Positions 33,319 to 42,484 of a stretch of DNA of 64,000 nt are shown here, piece by piece. Made by a program: the position numbers and the translations under genes. Source of the stretch: DATMRS01 sp035566015 (GTDB lineage: Bacteria; Pseudomonadota; Alphaproteobacteria; Sphingomonadales; Sphingomonadaceae); NCBI GenBank assembly GCA_035566015.1, contig DATMRS010000003.1, positions 1 through 64,000 of the forward strand, given 5' to 3'. The notes below the pieces were generated by a model. The model saw only the letters and a list, made by a program, of their open reading frames with translations. It ran no database searches and was not told the origin of the DNA. The stretch's first letter is position 1; each line of letters begins with the position of its first letter.

Positions 33319-34530
33319 ATGAAGCGGATTTGGCCACTGTTGCTGGTCGCGGCGACGCCCGCCACGGCACAGATCAATGCCGGAAATCTGGCGCCGACGC
33401 CCGACAAGCCGTTCACCGTCACCCGCGTCACCACCTTCAACATGCCCTGGCGCATGGCTTTCCTGCCCGATGGACGGATGCTGGTGACAGAAAAGCCCGG
33501 CAAGGTGTGGCTGGCGACGCAGCAGGGCGAAAAGATCGAGGTGACGGGCGTTCCCGCTGTGCTGTTCCAGGGGCAAGGCGGCCTGCTCGGTATCTATGTC
33601 GCGCCCACTTATGCCAGCGACCAGGGCGTCTATCTCACTTATTCGGAGCCCGGCGACGGCGGATCGAGCCTCGCGCTCGCCCATGCGAAGCTCGTGATCG
33701 GCAAGGGCACGGCGAAGCTCGACAAGCTCAAGGTCATCTGGCGCGAGATGCCGAAGGGCAAGGGCGGGCAGTTCGGCGGCGCGATCGCCTTCTCGCCCGA
33801 TCATAAATATCTGTTCCTGACGGTGGGCGACCGGCAGCGGATGACTCCCGCGCAGGACCCCGATCAGGCCCTGGGCAAGATCCTGCGCCTGACGCTCGAC
33901 GGCAAGCCCGCGCCCGGCAACCCCATGGCGGGCAAGCGCGGCGCGCAGACGGTAGCGCTGATCGATCCGCCAAGGGATACCGAAAAGGCGAAGACCGCGC
34001 CGGTCGTCTCGCGCTACACGATCGCCGGCCCCAATCTGGCGCCGGCCGAGACGTGGAGCACCGGCCATCGGACGCCCTACGGTCTCGCCTTCGCCCCCGA
34101 CGGGCGCCTGTGGGAGATCGAGCACGGCCCTCGCGGCGGCGATGAGCTCAACCTGATCGAGCCGGGCAGGAATTACGGCTGGCCGCTCGTCTCCTATGCG
34201 GTCAACTATGACGGCGTGCCGATCCCCAGCCCCGATACGCGGCCCGATCTCACCAAGCCGGTGATCTATTGGACGCCGGTGATCGCGCCCGGCAATCTCG
34301 CTTTCTATACGGGCGATCTGTTTCCCGCATGGAAGGGCTCGGCCTTCGCCGGCGGCCTCGGAAGCATGACGCTCAACCGCATCACCTTTGACGACAAGGG
34401 CGGCGCCAAGCCGGCCGAGCGCTGGAAGATGGATTTCCGCGTCCGCGATGTCGAGCAGGGGCCCGACGGCGCGCTGTGGCTGCTGGAGGATGCCAATCCC
34501 GGCGGCCTCTACCGCCTGACGCCGCAATAA
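33319..34530 (+). CDS. PQQ-dependent sugar dehydrogenase (GSDH/Asd family)
   Basis: A 403-residue secreted six-bladed propeller of the glucose/sorbosone dehydrogenase family. Signal peptide MKRIWPLLLVAATPATAQ. Family signatures are visible: MPWRMAFLPDGRMLVTEKPGKV, KGGQFGGAIAFSPDHKYLFLTVGDR, TGHRTPYGLAFAPDGRLWEIEHGPRGGDELNLIEPGRNYGWP (containing the PQQ and metal contacts) and APGNLAFYTGDLFP. It oxidises an aldose or similar alcohol in the periplasm with PQQ and calcium. It ends convergent with a TonB receptor gene across a strong terminator hairpin. Confidence 0.9.
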   Translation: MKRIWPLLLVAATPATAQINAGNLAPTPDKPFTVTRVTTFNMPWRMAFLPDGRMLVTEKPGKVWLATQQGEKIEVTGVPAVLFQGQGGLLGIYVAPTYASDQGVYLTYSEPGDGGSSLALAHAKLVIGKGTAKLDKLKVIWREMPKGKGGQFGGAIAFSPDHKYLFLTVGDRQRMTPAQDPDQALGKILRLTLDGKPAPGNPMAGKRGAQTVALIDPPRDTEKAKTAPVVSRYTIAGPNLAPAETWSTGHRTPYGLAFAPDGRLWEIEHGPRGGDELNLIEPGRNYGWPLVSYAVNYDGVPIPSPDTRPDLTKPVIYWTPVIAPGNLAFYTGDLFPAWKGSAFAGGLGSMTLNRITFDDKGGAKPAERWKMDFRVRDVEQGPDGALWLLEDANPGGLYRLTPQ

Positions 34531-34537
34531 GGGCAAC

Positions 34538-34569
34538 CGGCGGCTCGCCCGATCGAAGGCGAGCCGCCG
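34538..34569. terminator. Bidirectional terminator hairpin
   Basis: CGGCGGCTCGCC (34538-34549) and GGCGAGCCGCCG (34558-34569) pair perfectly over 12 bp around an eight-base loop, in the 48-bp gap between convergent stops at 34530 and 34579. Confidence 0.75.
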
Positions 34570-34578
34570 CCCCTTTCC

Positions 34579-37077
34579 TCAGAAACGCTTGCTGATCGTC
34601 AGATACCATTCGCGCGGCGGCGCGGGCTGCGCGTCGGTCTGCGGATAGCCGAGCCCCTGATAGTCGAACACATTGCGATAATAGAACTTGTTGAAGATGT
34701 TCACCACGCCGATCGCGATCGTGAAGTTATGATCGTAATTGTCATAGGTCACGCGGCCGTTGAACAGTGACTTGCCCGGCATCAGGTCATTATATTTGGT
34801 CGACGTGCCGCTGACGATCTGACTGCTCTCATAGGTCCAGTCGAGGCGCGGCGTGATCGCGCCGCCGATCATGTCGGCATCGATCTGATATTGGATGCCG
34901 GCATTGGCCGTCCAGAAGGGATTGTTCTGTCGGCGGTTGACCGTGCGATCGCGGATGTCGGGCGCGGTGAACTTGGACCAGCCGACCGATCCGTTGATAA
35001 GGAGCTTTTCGATCGGATTGATCGTATATTCCAGTTCGAAACCCCGGATCGACGCCGGCAGGTTGCGATAATAAGTGCGGCCGATGCAGACGATGCCCGA
35101 ATTGTCGGGCAGCGTCTGGGTGCTGCACTGGGTCGATCCGTCGGGGCCGCCGGGTAGCGGTATCAGTTGCTGATTGCCCGCCACCGGCTGATCGTCCGGC
35201 CCCAGCAGCGCCTCGGCGCCGCCGATCGTGCTCGGTCGGTTGTTGAAGTCGGTATAAAAAGCCGCGGCGTTGAGGCGCACGCGCCGATCGAACAGGTCGA
35301 GTTTCGCGCCGATTTCATAGGCAATATCCTCATTGCCGTCGAACTGCGCCACCTGCGTCTTTTGCAACGGGCGCGGATTATAGCCGGGCAGCGAATAGCC
35401 GGTCGCCGCCGATGCGTAGAACAGCATCGTGTCGCTCGCCTGATAGTTGAGGCCCGCCTTCCAACTGAACTTCTTCTGCTTCGGCACCACGCGGAACCGG
35501 ATATCGGTCGTCGGGTTGGTCGCGCTGAAATCGGCGATGTTCGAGAAATTGACCACCTTCTTGTCGTCGGCATAGCGCGCGCCCAGCACGATGCCGAGTT
35601 TCTCGCCGAACGGCCGCACCGTCACATTGGCGAAGACCGCCTTGCTCGTCGGGTCATAGGTGGTGAACAACAGCCGCTGCCCGCCCAGGCTGGCCTGGAT
35701 GAGAGAGGCGTGCTGAATGCCCTCGGCCTTGAAGTAAAAGAGCCCGCCTACCCAGTCGATCAGGTCGGACTTGCCCGACAGGCGCAGTTCGGCATGCGTA
35801 TATTTATTGACGATATTGTTGATGACATGCTCGACCACCAGCGGCGTGCCGTCGGTATCGAAGGTGTGCGTCTCGGCGATCTTGCGATGGGCCAGCACCG
35901 CCGTCAGGTCGATCCCGCTGCCGAGATCCCAGTTCAGCTTGCCCGAAACGCCCCAGTTGGTGAGATTGTTATGCGGCGGAATGACATAGCCGCCCCGCGT
36001 GGCGGTGCCGTTATAATAGGTATTGCCGGGGACTACCGTGCCCGCCGCGATCCGGTCGGTATAGGTGACATAAGTCGAATAGGGATCACCCGTCGAAAAA
36101 CGGTCATCGATGACGAGCCCGAAATAGGCCGCTTGCGATCGCATGTTCCCGTTCGCGCGCGAGGGATCGATATCGACGATATAGTCCGCCGGATTTTCGG
36201 AAAGATCGCGAATATAGTCGCCGGTCAGCGTCAGCTTGATCGACGGCGTCGCCCCCCACAGGATGCTGCCGCGAAGCGCACGGATGTCCTCGCCGCCGAA
36301 ATGGCCGATCGTGCAGTCATTACCCGAATTGTTCCCCGCATTTTCGTAGAGCGGGTTGGTCACGGGGAAGCTGCCCGCAAGTTCGGGCGTGCCGCGCCGG
36401 CGCATCTCGCAGGTGAAGTCGAGCTGCTTCTGATAACCGGTGCGCTTCTTCGACATGCCGGAGATCATGATCGCCGCATTGCTGCTGATCGGCAGGTTGA
36501 AGCCCGCGCGCAGGTCGCGGCGATTGAACGAGCCGACCGTCGTCTCGACATAGGCCGAGGCGTCATGCGTGTTCGGCTGCCTACCCACCACGTTGATCGC
36601 GCCGGCCAGCGAGTTGCGGCCGAACAGCGTGCCCTGCGGCCCGCGCAGGACCTCGACATGATCGATGTCGAGCAGGTCGAAATTCGCGCCCAGCAGCACC
36701 GGATAATAGACGTCGTCGATATAGAAGGCGACCGCCGGCTCGCCGGCAAGGCCGGTGTCGCCCGATCCGATGCCGCGTATGAAGGCCGAGATGCCCGGCC
36801 CGAAGGCGCCCTGCACGCGGCGGAATTGCGAGTTCGGCACCACCGAGGTCAGGTCGCCGATATCGGTGATGCCGCGCTGCTCGAGCGCTTCGGACGTCAC
36901 CGCCGTGACCGCGATCGGCGTATCCTGCAAATTGGTGGCCTGACGCGTCGCGGTGACGACGATATCGCCCAGGCCCTGCCGGCCCGCATTTTGCGCCGCC
37001 GTTTGCGTCTGCGCCTGCGCGGCGGAAGCCAGCATCGCCATGATCGATGCCGACGCGAATAATGTTCTTCCGAGCAT
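34579..37077 (-). CDS. TonB-dependent receptor
   Basis: An 832-residue outer-membrane receptor: signal (LFASASIMAMLASAAQAQ), TonB-box-like GDIVVTATRQ, plug about residues 50-165 with TDIGDLTSVVPNSQF, ISAFIRGIGSGDTGLAGEPAV, DHVEVLRGPQGTLFGRNSLAGAINVV, and a barrel ending YLTISKRF with terminal Phe. The plug wording (RGPQGTLFGRNS, AFYIDDVYYP) is that of the sphingomonad receptors linked to aromatic and natural-product uptake. It is divergent from the three-domain SnoaL-like gene across a 439-bp promoter region, so the two may be coregulated. Confidence 0.92.
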   Translation of the reverse strand: MLGRTLFASASIMAMLASAAQAQTQTAAQNAGRQGLGDIVVTATRQATNLQDTPIAVTAVTSEALEQRGITDIGDLTSVVPNSQFRRVQGAFGPGISAFIRGIGSGDTGLAGEPAVAFYIDDVYYPVLLGANFDLLDIDHVEVLRGPQGTLFGRNSLAGAINVVGRQPNTHDASAYVETTVGSFNRRDLRAGFNLPISSNAAIMISGMSKKRTGYQKQLDFTCEMRRRGTPELAGSFPVTNPLYENAGNNSGNDCTIGHFGGEDIRALRGSILWGATPSIKLTLTGDYIRDLSENPADYIVDIDPSRANGNMRSQAAYFGLVIDDRFSTGDPYSTYVTYTDRIAAGTVVPGNTYYNGTATRGGYVIPPHNNLTNWGVSGKLNWDLGSGIDLTAVLAHRKIAETHTFDTDGTPLVVEHVINNIVNKYTHAELRLSGKSDLIDWVGGLFYFKAEGIQHASLIQASLGGQRLLFTTYDPTSKAVFANVTVRPFGEKLGIVLGARYADDKKVVNFSNIADFSATNPTTDIRFRVVPKQKKFSWKAGLNYQASDTMLFYASAATGYSLPGYNPRPLQKTQVAQFDGNEDIAYEIGAKLDLFDRRVRLNAAAFYTDFNNRPSTIGGAEALLGPDDQPVAGNQQLIPLPGGPDGSTQCSTQTLPDNSGIVCIGRTYYRNLPASIRGFELEYTINPIEKLLINGSVGWSKFTAPDIRDRTVNRRQNNPFWTANAGIQYQIDADMIGGAITPRLDWTYESSQIVSGTSTKYNDLMPGKSLFNGRVTYDNYDHNFTIAIGVVNIFNKFYYRNVFDYQGLGYPQTDAQPAPPREWYLTISKRF

Positions 37078-37516
37078 TGCTTCTCCCCTCTCTTATGGCC
37101 GTTCCGCGGCGCCCATGTGCGGTCCGGGCGATGGCCGGTTCGCGTGCGCGGTCGCCCCGTTGCGCAGCCGGATTCGGGCATGAGAGGCCGTCGGCAGCGC
37201 CGCGACCGCATCTTCCCTCCCCCTTCGCGGATAGCCGCCGGTTCTCGTTCCGCAGGTCGCCGCGAACGGCTGCCAGCCGACGCTCGTTTGGCAGGTCGCC
37301 CGATGCGAAACTTGTCCGCAAAGGCCGCACGTCATGCCGAATTCGGCTTTCGCGGGCGGGCGGCACGCGCGCGCCTTTGCTGTCCCCGGATGCCAGCAGG
37401 CGGAAAGTTGATCGAAGGGGCTGTAAGTTGAGAACGAAAAGGCTCTACCCCCGCTCCGGCCTTGCAACGGCTGGAAATGTGGCGCGAAACGGTTCGCACC
37501 ACGTCGCGGGGAGGAG
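37078..37516. other. 439-bp divergent promoter region without a gene
   Basis: No reading frame here looks protein-like on either strand; short frames are arginine-rich. Apart from the inverted repeat at 37479-37502 next to the right-hand gene I see no strong element and no TGCAC-N8-AAGC motif. Confidence 0.6.
37479..37502. promoter_or_regulatory. 10-bp inverted repeat before the three-domain SnoaL-like gene
   Basis: Arms GTGGCGCGAA and TTCGCACCAC are complementary at 9 of 10 positions around ACGG, and end 14 bp before ATG 37517. The position overlaps the expected promoter or leader and would suit a repressor. Confidence 0.45.
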
Positions 37517-39619
37517 ATGATGATGGCGCCCAGAATCGCCGGGGCCGTGACGGCCTTGTCCCTTATAATCGCCTTGCCCGGCGCCAGCCCGCTGCGCGCA
37601 GCCGGGCAGCCCGAACCCGTGGCGACGGATAGTGTCGACAGGCTGGCGCGCGATGTCGACCGGCTGGAATCGCTGCGCGCGGTGAAGACGCTGCAGCGCA
37701 CCTACGCCCAATATGCCCAATATGGCCGGTGGACCGACATGGCCGCCTTGTTCGCCGAGGGCGGGCGGATCGAATGGGGCGATCGCCGGATCGAGGGCCG
37801 CGCCGCCATCGCCGACTGGGCGATGCGCCGCAGCGGCGGGGCGACGCCCGCCGGCCTCGCGCCGGGCGCGCTCGATACCGAGCTGATCGAGGAACCGCTC
37901 GTCAACCTGTCCCCGGACGGCAAGAGCGCCAGGGGCCGCTGGATGAGCCTGTCCTTCCTCGGCGACGGCAAGGGCCATACGCGCATCGAAGGCGGCATTT
38001 ACGAGAATGACTATGTGCGCGAAGGCGGCCGCTGGAAGATCGCCACGGCGCATTATTATCCGCAATATGAAGGCAGCTATGCCGACGGGTGGACCAATGT
38101 CGGCGGGCGCGAGTTGCCGGTGGTGCCCGCGCATTTCACCCCTGACGAAACGGGCGTCCCCATCCCGCCCGCGCAAGGACCCGCCCCCGCGAGCGGCGCG
38201 AGCCTCACCGAACTTGAACAGCGCATCGCCCTGCTCAACGACGAGGACGCGGTCCGCAATGTCCAGAACGCCTACGGCTATTATGTCGATCGCAAGATGT
38301 GGGATGATGTCGTGGACCTTTTCGCCGGCGATTGCGCGGTGGAGATCGGCGGTTCAGGCCCGTTACGCGGGCGCGACGGCGTGCGAAAGGCGCTGATCGC
38401 GCACATGGGCGCGGCCGGGCTGCACCATGGCGAGCTTAACGATCATCCGCTCTTCGACACGGTCGTGCACGTCCTGCCCGGCGGCCGCGAGGCGGAGAGC
38501 CGCGGCATCGAAATCGCCATGCTGGGCGACGCCGACAAGGGGCAGGCGCGCTGGGAGATCAGCGTCTTCCGCAACCGCTTCGTCAAGGAAGACGGGCTGT
38601 GGAAGCTCAAGGAACTGCGCATCGTACCGGTCATGAAGGCCGACTATCATGTCGGCTGGGGCGAAGGCGGCCTTGGCGGGCCGCGGCGTCCGTCCCTGCC
38701 CGCGTTCCTCACGCCCAACCCGGCGACCGGCAACGCCGTGGCGACCGGTGCCGAAACGATCGTCGCGGCGACGCCGCTCACCGGCGCGATCGGGGCCTCG
38801 CCCGCCGCGCCGTCACGCGGCCTCGCCGATGCGAGGCGGCGGCTGCGCCGGTCGCTCGCTTATGACGGGGTCGAGAATGTGTCGGCCGCCTACGGCTATT
38901 ATCTCGACGATTTCCAGTGGACGCAGATGGGCCAGATCTTCGCGGCCAACGCCAACAAGCAATCGCCCTTCGCCGGCTATTATCTGGGGGCCGATCGGAT
39001 CAAGGGCGCGCTCAACGCGACCTGGGGGCCGCCGTCGCCGCTGCGCGCGGGCATCTCCTTCCACTGGCGCATCCAGCCGGTGATCCACGTCTCGCATGAC
39101 GGGCGCTCGGCCAACCTGCGCACCCGTCTGTTCCAGCCGCGCACCTACAAGGTGGCGAACGGCTCGGGCTTTTATACGGACGGCATCAACTCGGGCATGT
39201 ATCCCAACGATCAGGCCGTGCTGGAGAAGGGCATCTGGCGGCTGTGGAGCATTACGATCGACGAGCCCTATTTCACCTCGCCCAACTGGAAAGGGGGCTG
39301 GTCCGCCGCCAAGGAGCCGACCGGAGACACCAAGCCGCGGCCGAGCCCGCTCCTCAAGAAATATCCGCCCGATATCCCGATCACCGCGCTCGGCCGGCGC
39401 GAGGAGGGGTTCCGGGGCGGCACGGGCAAGACGATCACCTGGCCGGGCATCCTGCCGATGTGGTTCCACTATCGCAATCCGGTGAGCGGGCGCGTGCCGA
39501 CGCATTATTGGCCCGACTGCGTGCCCTGCACCAAATTGCCGCAGGCGAGCATGACGCACCACGGCTATGAAATGCCGCCCACCGGCCCGGAAATCGACGG
39601 CGTCGACGTGACGCATTAG
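37517..39619 (+). CDS. Three-domain SnoaL/NTF2-like secreted protein
   Basis: A 700-residue protein with an N-terminal signal (GAVTALSLIIALPGASPLRAAG) and three successive SnoaL/NTF2-like units. Unit 1 starts DRLARDVDRLESLRAVKTLQRTYAQYAQYG (about residue 43), unit 2 LTELEQRIALLNDEDAVRNVQNAYGYYVDR (about 231), unit 3 RRRLRRSLAYDGVENVSAAYGYYLDD (about 435). Each is followed by a cone-fold strand set and a YENDYVREGGRWKI-like strand. The C-terminal tail has WHYRNPVSGR-like elements also seen at the end of the SnoaL protein at 52177. Such proteins usually have one domain. The role is unknown; catalysis (isomerase/hydratase/dehydratase) or binding of a bulky substrate is possible. Three ATG codons in a row follow GGGGAGG; the first is given. 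Confidence 0.82.
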   Translation: MMMAPRIAGAVTALSLIIALPGASPLRAAGQPEPVATDSVDRLARDVDRLESLRAVKTLQRTYAQYAQYGRWTDMAALFAEGGRIEWGDRRIEGRAAIADWAMRRSGGATPAGLAPGALDTELIEEPLVNLSPDGKSARGRWMSLSFLGDGKGHTRIEGGIYENDYVREGGRWKIATAHYYPQYEGSYADGWTNVGGRELPVVPAHFTPDETGVPIPPAQGPAPASGASLTELEQRIALLNDEDAVRNVQNAYGYYVDRKMWDDVVDLFAGDCAVEIGGSGPLRGRDGVRKALIAHMGAAGLHHGELNDHPLFDTVVHVLPGGREAESRGIEIAMLGDADKGQARWEISVFRNRFVKEDGLWKLKELRIVPVMKADYHVGWGEGGLGGPRRPSLPAFLTPNPATGNAVATGAETIVAATPLTGAIGASPAAPSRGLADARRRLRRSLAYDGVENVSAAYGYYLDDFQWTQMGQIFAANANKQSPFAGYYLGADRIKGALNATWGPPSPLRAGISFHWRIQPVIHVSHDGRSANLRTRLFQPRTYKVANGSGFYTDGINSGMYPNDQAVLEKGIWRLWSITIDEPYFTSPNWKGGWSAAKEPTGDTKPRPSPLLKKYPPDIPITALGRREEGFRGGTGKTITWPGILPMWFHYRNPVSGRVPTHYWPDCVPCTKLPQASMTHHGYEMPPTGPEIDGVDVTH

Positions 39620-39636
39620 CGCCCGCAACCCCTCCC

Positions 39637-39726
39637 GTCATTCGGCGAAGAGCCGGAATCCACGGCGGCTCGCTCCATCCGGAAGCGCACCGAGTCCATA
39701 TGCCCCGGCGCCTCCGCCGGGGTGAC
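39637..39726. repeat. Degenerate REP-like repeat
   Basis: Begins GTCATTCGGCGAAGAGCCGGAATCC and ends CCCCGGCGCCTCCGCCGGGGTGAC, the same two kinds of end as the elements at 2183 and 56068 but in mixed form. It lies between convergent genes. Confidence 0.6.
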
Positions 39727-39737
39727 CGGCCGCCCTC

Positions 39738-41225
39738 CTAAAGCCCCCGCTCGGCGAGGTAGCGTTCCAGCCGTTCGATATGCTCTGAACCCACGACCGC
39801 CCCGACATAGCCGTCGGGCCGGACCAGCGCCCACTCGCCGCGCCGCAAGCCATATGCGTCACGCACATGGCCGCCCGGATCGGTGACATCGCCCTTCGCG
39901 CCGAAGATGTGGATGCGAAGGCCGGGACGCGGCGGAATCGCCGCGCGATCGGCATCCCAGCCGAGCAATGTCCAGTGCGGCCCCTTGAACAGCTCGAACA
40001 GGCGCGTCGGCTGGCCGGCGGCGCCACGGATCGGCGCATCGGGCGCGCGTTTCCCGGCGAGCGGCGCGGACCGCGCGGGCATCTCGAACGAGAGCGAGGC
40101 ATCGGGATAGAAGATGTCGAGCTGATGCACCTCGCGCCCCCGCCGCATCTCGCCCTGCTTGGAGGAAGCGAGCAGCCGGGTCGCGAGGCCCAGCATCGCC
40201 GCCGCGACGGGCCGGCGCTCCTCCTCATAGCTGTCGAGCAGCGTGTCGGGCGCGCCGGCCAGCGCCGCCGCCAGCTTCCAGCCGAGATTATGCGCGTCCT
40301 GCACGCTGGTATTGAGGCCCTGCCCGCCGGTGGGCGGATGCGTATGCGCCGCATCGCCGATCAGGAAGACGCGGCCGACCCGATAGCGATCCGCCAGTCG
40401 CGCGTTCATGCGATAGGCCGACGCCCACGACACCGAATGGATGCGGATATCTCCCCGGCCGGTCCGCTGGGCGGCCATTGCGCCTAGCCCCTCGGCCGAA
40501 AGATCGACATCGCCGTCGAGCGGGACCGGCGCCTGAATCTGGAACCGGTCGGTCCCCGCCAGCGGACAAAAGGATATTTGCCGCGCCATGTCGCCCTCGC
40601 CGAACCGGTGCCAGGCATCGCGTGTCAGCCCCGTCAGTTCGACATCCGCCACCAGCGCGCGCATGCCCAGCGTCTCGCCCGGAAAATCGACACCCAGTGC
40701 GCCGCGCACGAAGCTGCGCCCGCCATCGGCGCCGACCAGATAGGCCGCACGGACAGTCTGCTCGCCCGCCGGGCCGACGAGCCGCGCGCTGACGCCCTGC
40801 ATATCCTGTTCGAAGCCCGCCAGCTCCCATCCGAACGCCACATGATGCCCCAGTTCGGCCAGGCGTTCGCGCATCACCGCTTCGGTCAGGAACTGCGGCA
40901 CCATCAACGCCAGATGATAGGGCTCGGCCGGCGTCGGATCGGTCGATTCCATCATCACCGACTCGCGATAGCCGCCATCCGCCCGATATTCGCGCTGCAA
41001 CGGATAGGCGCCGCCCGCCGCCACCACGCGATCGAGGATGCCCAGATCCTCGAACACTTCCTGCGTGCGCGGCTGGATGCCCTTGCCACGCGATCCGCGA
41101 AACGGCGCGGTCCTTTTCTCGATCAGGCGAAAGGCGACGCCCCGCCGCGCGAGATCGATCGCGAGAGTCAGTCCCGCCGCCCCCGCGCCGCAGATCAGCA
41201 CGCCGGCTGCATGATCGTCCGCCAT
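39738..41225 (-). CDS. FAD-dependent aromatic monooxygenase (PHBH/PheA/MhpA type)
   Basis: A 495-residue class A flavoprotein monooxygenase. The dinucleotide motif GAGAAGLTLAIDLARRGV lies at residues 12-29, the substrate-side DG-type motif YLVGADGGRSFVR near 165, and the FAD-ribityl motif VFLIGDAAHTHPPTGGQGLNTSVQDAHNLGWKLA near 285-318. A C-terminal thioredoxin-like extension (about 390-495) is as in phenol hydroxylase and the 3-(3-hydroxyphenyl)propionate hydroxylase. It would hydroxylate a phenolic ring using NAD(P)H and O2. Two related palindromes upstream (41242-41258 and 41289-41305) indicate specific control distinct from the AraC-type motif of neighbouring genes. Confidence 0.92.
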   Translation of the reverse strand: MADDHAAGVLICGAGAAGLTLAIDLARRGVAFRLIEKRTAPFRGSRGKGIQPRTQEVFEDLGILDRVVAAGGAYPLQREYRADGGYRESVMMESTDPTPAEPYHLALMVPQFLTEAVMRERLAELGHHVAFGWELAGFEQDMQGVSARLVGPAGEQTVRAAYLVGADGGRSFVRGALGVDFPGETLGMRALVADVELTGLTRDAWHRFGEGDMARQISFCPLAGTDRFQIQAPVPLDGDVDLSAEGLGAMAAQRTGRGDIRIHSVSWASAYRMNARLADRYRVGRVFLIGDAAHTHPPTGGQGLNTSVQDAHNLGWKLAAALAGAPDTLLDSYEEERRPVAAAMLGLATRLLASSKQGEMRRGREVHQLDIFYPDASLSFEMPARSAPLAGKRAPDAPIRGAAGQPTRLFELFKGPHWTLLGWDADRAAIPPRPGLRIHIFGAKGDVTDPGGHVRDAYGLRRGEWALVRPDGYVGAVVGSEHIERLERYLAERGL

Positions 41226-41241
41226 TTTCGTTTCCCATCAA

Positions 41242-41258
41242 ATGTGCATAACGCACAT
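41242..41258. promoter_or_regulatory. Operator candidate 1 upstream of the FAD monooxygenase
   Basis: ATGTGCATAACGCACAT: perfect 6-bp arms around five bases, 17 bp before the ATG at 41225. It agrees with the second copy at 41289-41305 at 13 of 17 positions (consensus ATGTGYATRAYGCAYAT). Confidence 0.6.
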
Positions 41259-41288
41259 ATTATGAAAGCGCACTCCGGTCAATCAAAA

Positions 41289-41305
41289 ATGTGTATGATG
41301 CATAT
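41289..41305. promoter_or_regulatory. Operator candidate 2 upstream of the FAD monooxygenase
   Basis: ATGTGTATGATGCATAT, a weaker copy of the site at 41242-41258, centred 47 bp further upstream. The repeated site suggests two bound dimers. The regulator is not identified. Confidence 0.5.
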
Positions 41306-41365
41306 AATTGCTCGCTCGATCGAGGCGGCAAGGCCGATCAAAAAAGAATCGGGAATTCGCCTGCC

Positions 41366-42286
41366 TCACTCCCGCTCGGTGCCGTAGGGCGAGATCGAGC
41401 GATAGGGCGAGCCGACGAAATCGGCCTCGACCGACGTGATCGCGCCGTCGGAGATCTTGAACGTCTCGATGAAGCTCCAGCTATGCGGTTCGCGGAAGGG
41501 CGAGCGGCGCTCGGTGCCGTCGGTCAGCCGATAATGATCGACAGTGCCCTTATGATCGATGAAGCCGCGCGCCATCACCAGCCCACGCCGCTCGTCGACC
41601 AGTATCTCGGAACGGCGGACGCGCTCGTTGAAGCGGAAGCGCCCTTGCTTGAAGCCCGTCGCGCAGCCGTCGGCCGCCGTCTCCATGCCGTTTTCGAGCC
41701 GGTGGCATTTCGGGCTGAACGTCGTGTGCAGCGTGCCGTCGTTGCGCGACAGCGTCTTGTAATAGCCGTCGGCGATACGGATCAGCTCGGCGCGCGGGCG
41801 CCGCTCCGACGGGGCGAGGATGCGCGCCATCTCGGGATCGTGCTTCAGCCTGGTCGGGTCGCCGAACGGCGTCGGCGGGCCGCTGACGAGCCGCTTCGTC
41901 GACAGCATATGCTCGATCTCGGTGATGCGCCCGTCGACCACCTTGAGCCGGACGGTCAGAAAGGCCGGCGTGTCGTTCATCAGGATGCCGGTATAGATGC
42001 CGACCCCGCCCGTCGCGGGATCGGAGAAGATCAGCGCCGGCGCCACCTCGGCCGTCACCGCGTCCCAGCTTCCGTCGGGAAAGGGCATGTCGACATTGAT
42101 TTCGGTGAAGCGCACCTTGGGCGAGATCGGCGCAAGCTTCGGATCATGCTTGATATAGGCGTCGAGATAGCGCTGGCCGATCGCCTCCAGGCAGCCCGCG
42201 TCGCAGGAGGATCGCGCGGTCGCGGCGGCGGCGGGCACGGCCGCCCATGCCAGAGCGAGCGCCAGCAGCGGCATCTTCCAGACCAT
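41366..42286 (-). CDS. DUF8021-like secreted protein, paralogue 1
   Basis: A 306-residue protein with a signal peptide (PLLALALAWAAVPAAAATA). The mature part opens with a short Cys pair (SSCDAGCLEAIGQRYLDAYIKHDP) and has VRFTEINVDMPFPDGSWDAVTAEV and the RLKVVDGRITEIEHML strand, which fit the DUF8021 family of NTF2-like proteins. It aligns along its length with the gene at 53611-54606, for example RFRFNERVR, GLVMARGFIDHKG and FREPHSWSFIETFKISDGAIT. It has a TGCAC-N8-AAGC site facing it 52 bp upstream, as does its paralogue. The function is unknown; the cone fold could be a lyase or a binding protein for an exported step. Confidence 0.78.
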   Translation of the reverse strand: MVWKMPLLALALAWAAVPAAAATARSSCDAGCLEAIGQRYLDAYIKHDPKLAPISPKVRFTEINVDMPFPDGSWDAVTAEVAPALIFSDPATGGVGIYTGILMNDTPAFLTVRLKVVDGRITEIEHMLSTKRLVSGPPTPFGDPTRLKHDPEMARILAPSERRPRAELIRIADGYYKTLSRNDGTLHTTFSPKCHRLENGMETAADGCATGFKQGRFRFNERVRRSEILVDERRGLVMARGFIDHKGTVDHYRLTDGTERRSPFREPHSWSFIETFKISDGAITSVEADFVGSPYRSISPYGTERE

Positions 42287-42337
42287 GTCTTCTCTCCTCC
42301 CCGTTCGCCACCCACGATAGCGGTTGCGCCCCGCCCC

Positions 42338-42354
42338 GCTTCATCGATCGTGCA
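42338..42354 (-). promoter_or_regulatory. TGCAC-N8-AAGC site facing the DUF8021-like gene 1
   Basis: On the minus strand TGCAC is followed after eight bases by AAGC. Its near edge is 52 bp from the ATG at 42286. It belongs to a family of matching sites in this island. Confidence 0.65.
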
Positions 42355-42406
42355 CCCGCCCTTGATCGAGCGCGCCCTTGCGCGTTCATGGTGGGACAAT
42401 CCACGA

Positions 42407-42423
42407 TGCACTCCCGACGAAGC
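42407..42423 (+). promoter_or_regulatory. TGCAC-N8-AAGC site facing the MmgE/PrpD gene
   Basis: TGCACTCCCGACGAAGC. It ends 62 bp before ATG 42485 and points in the opposite direction to the site at 42338-42354, so each divergent gene has its own copy. Confidence 0.65.
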
Positions 42424-42484
42424 AGGCCGTCGGCCGCCCGCTACACTGCCATCCGGGAAGAGGAACGGCCAGCGGAGGCGGACT

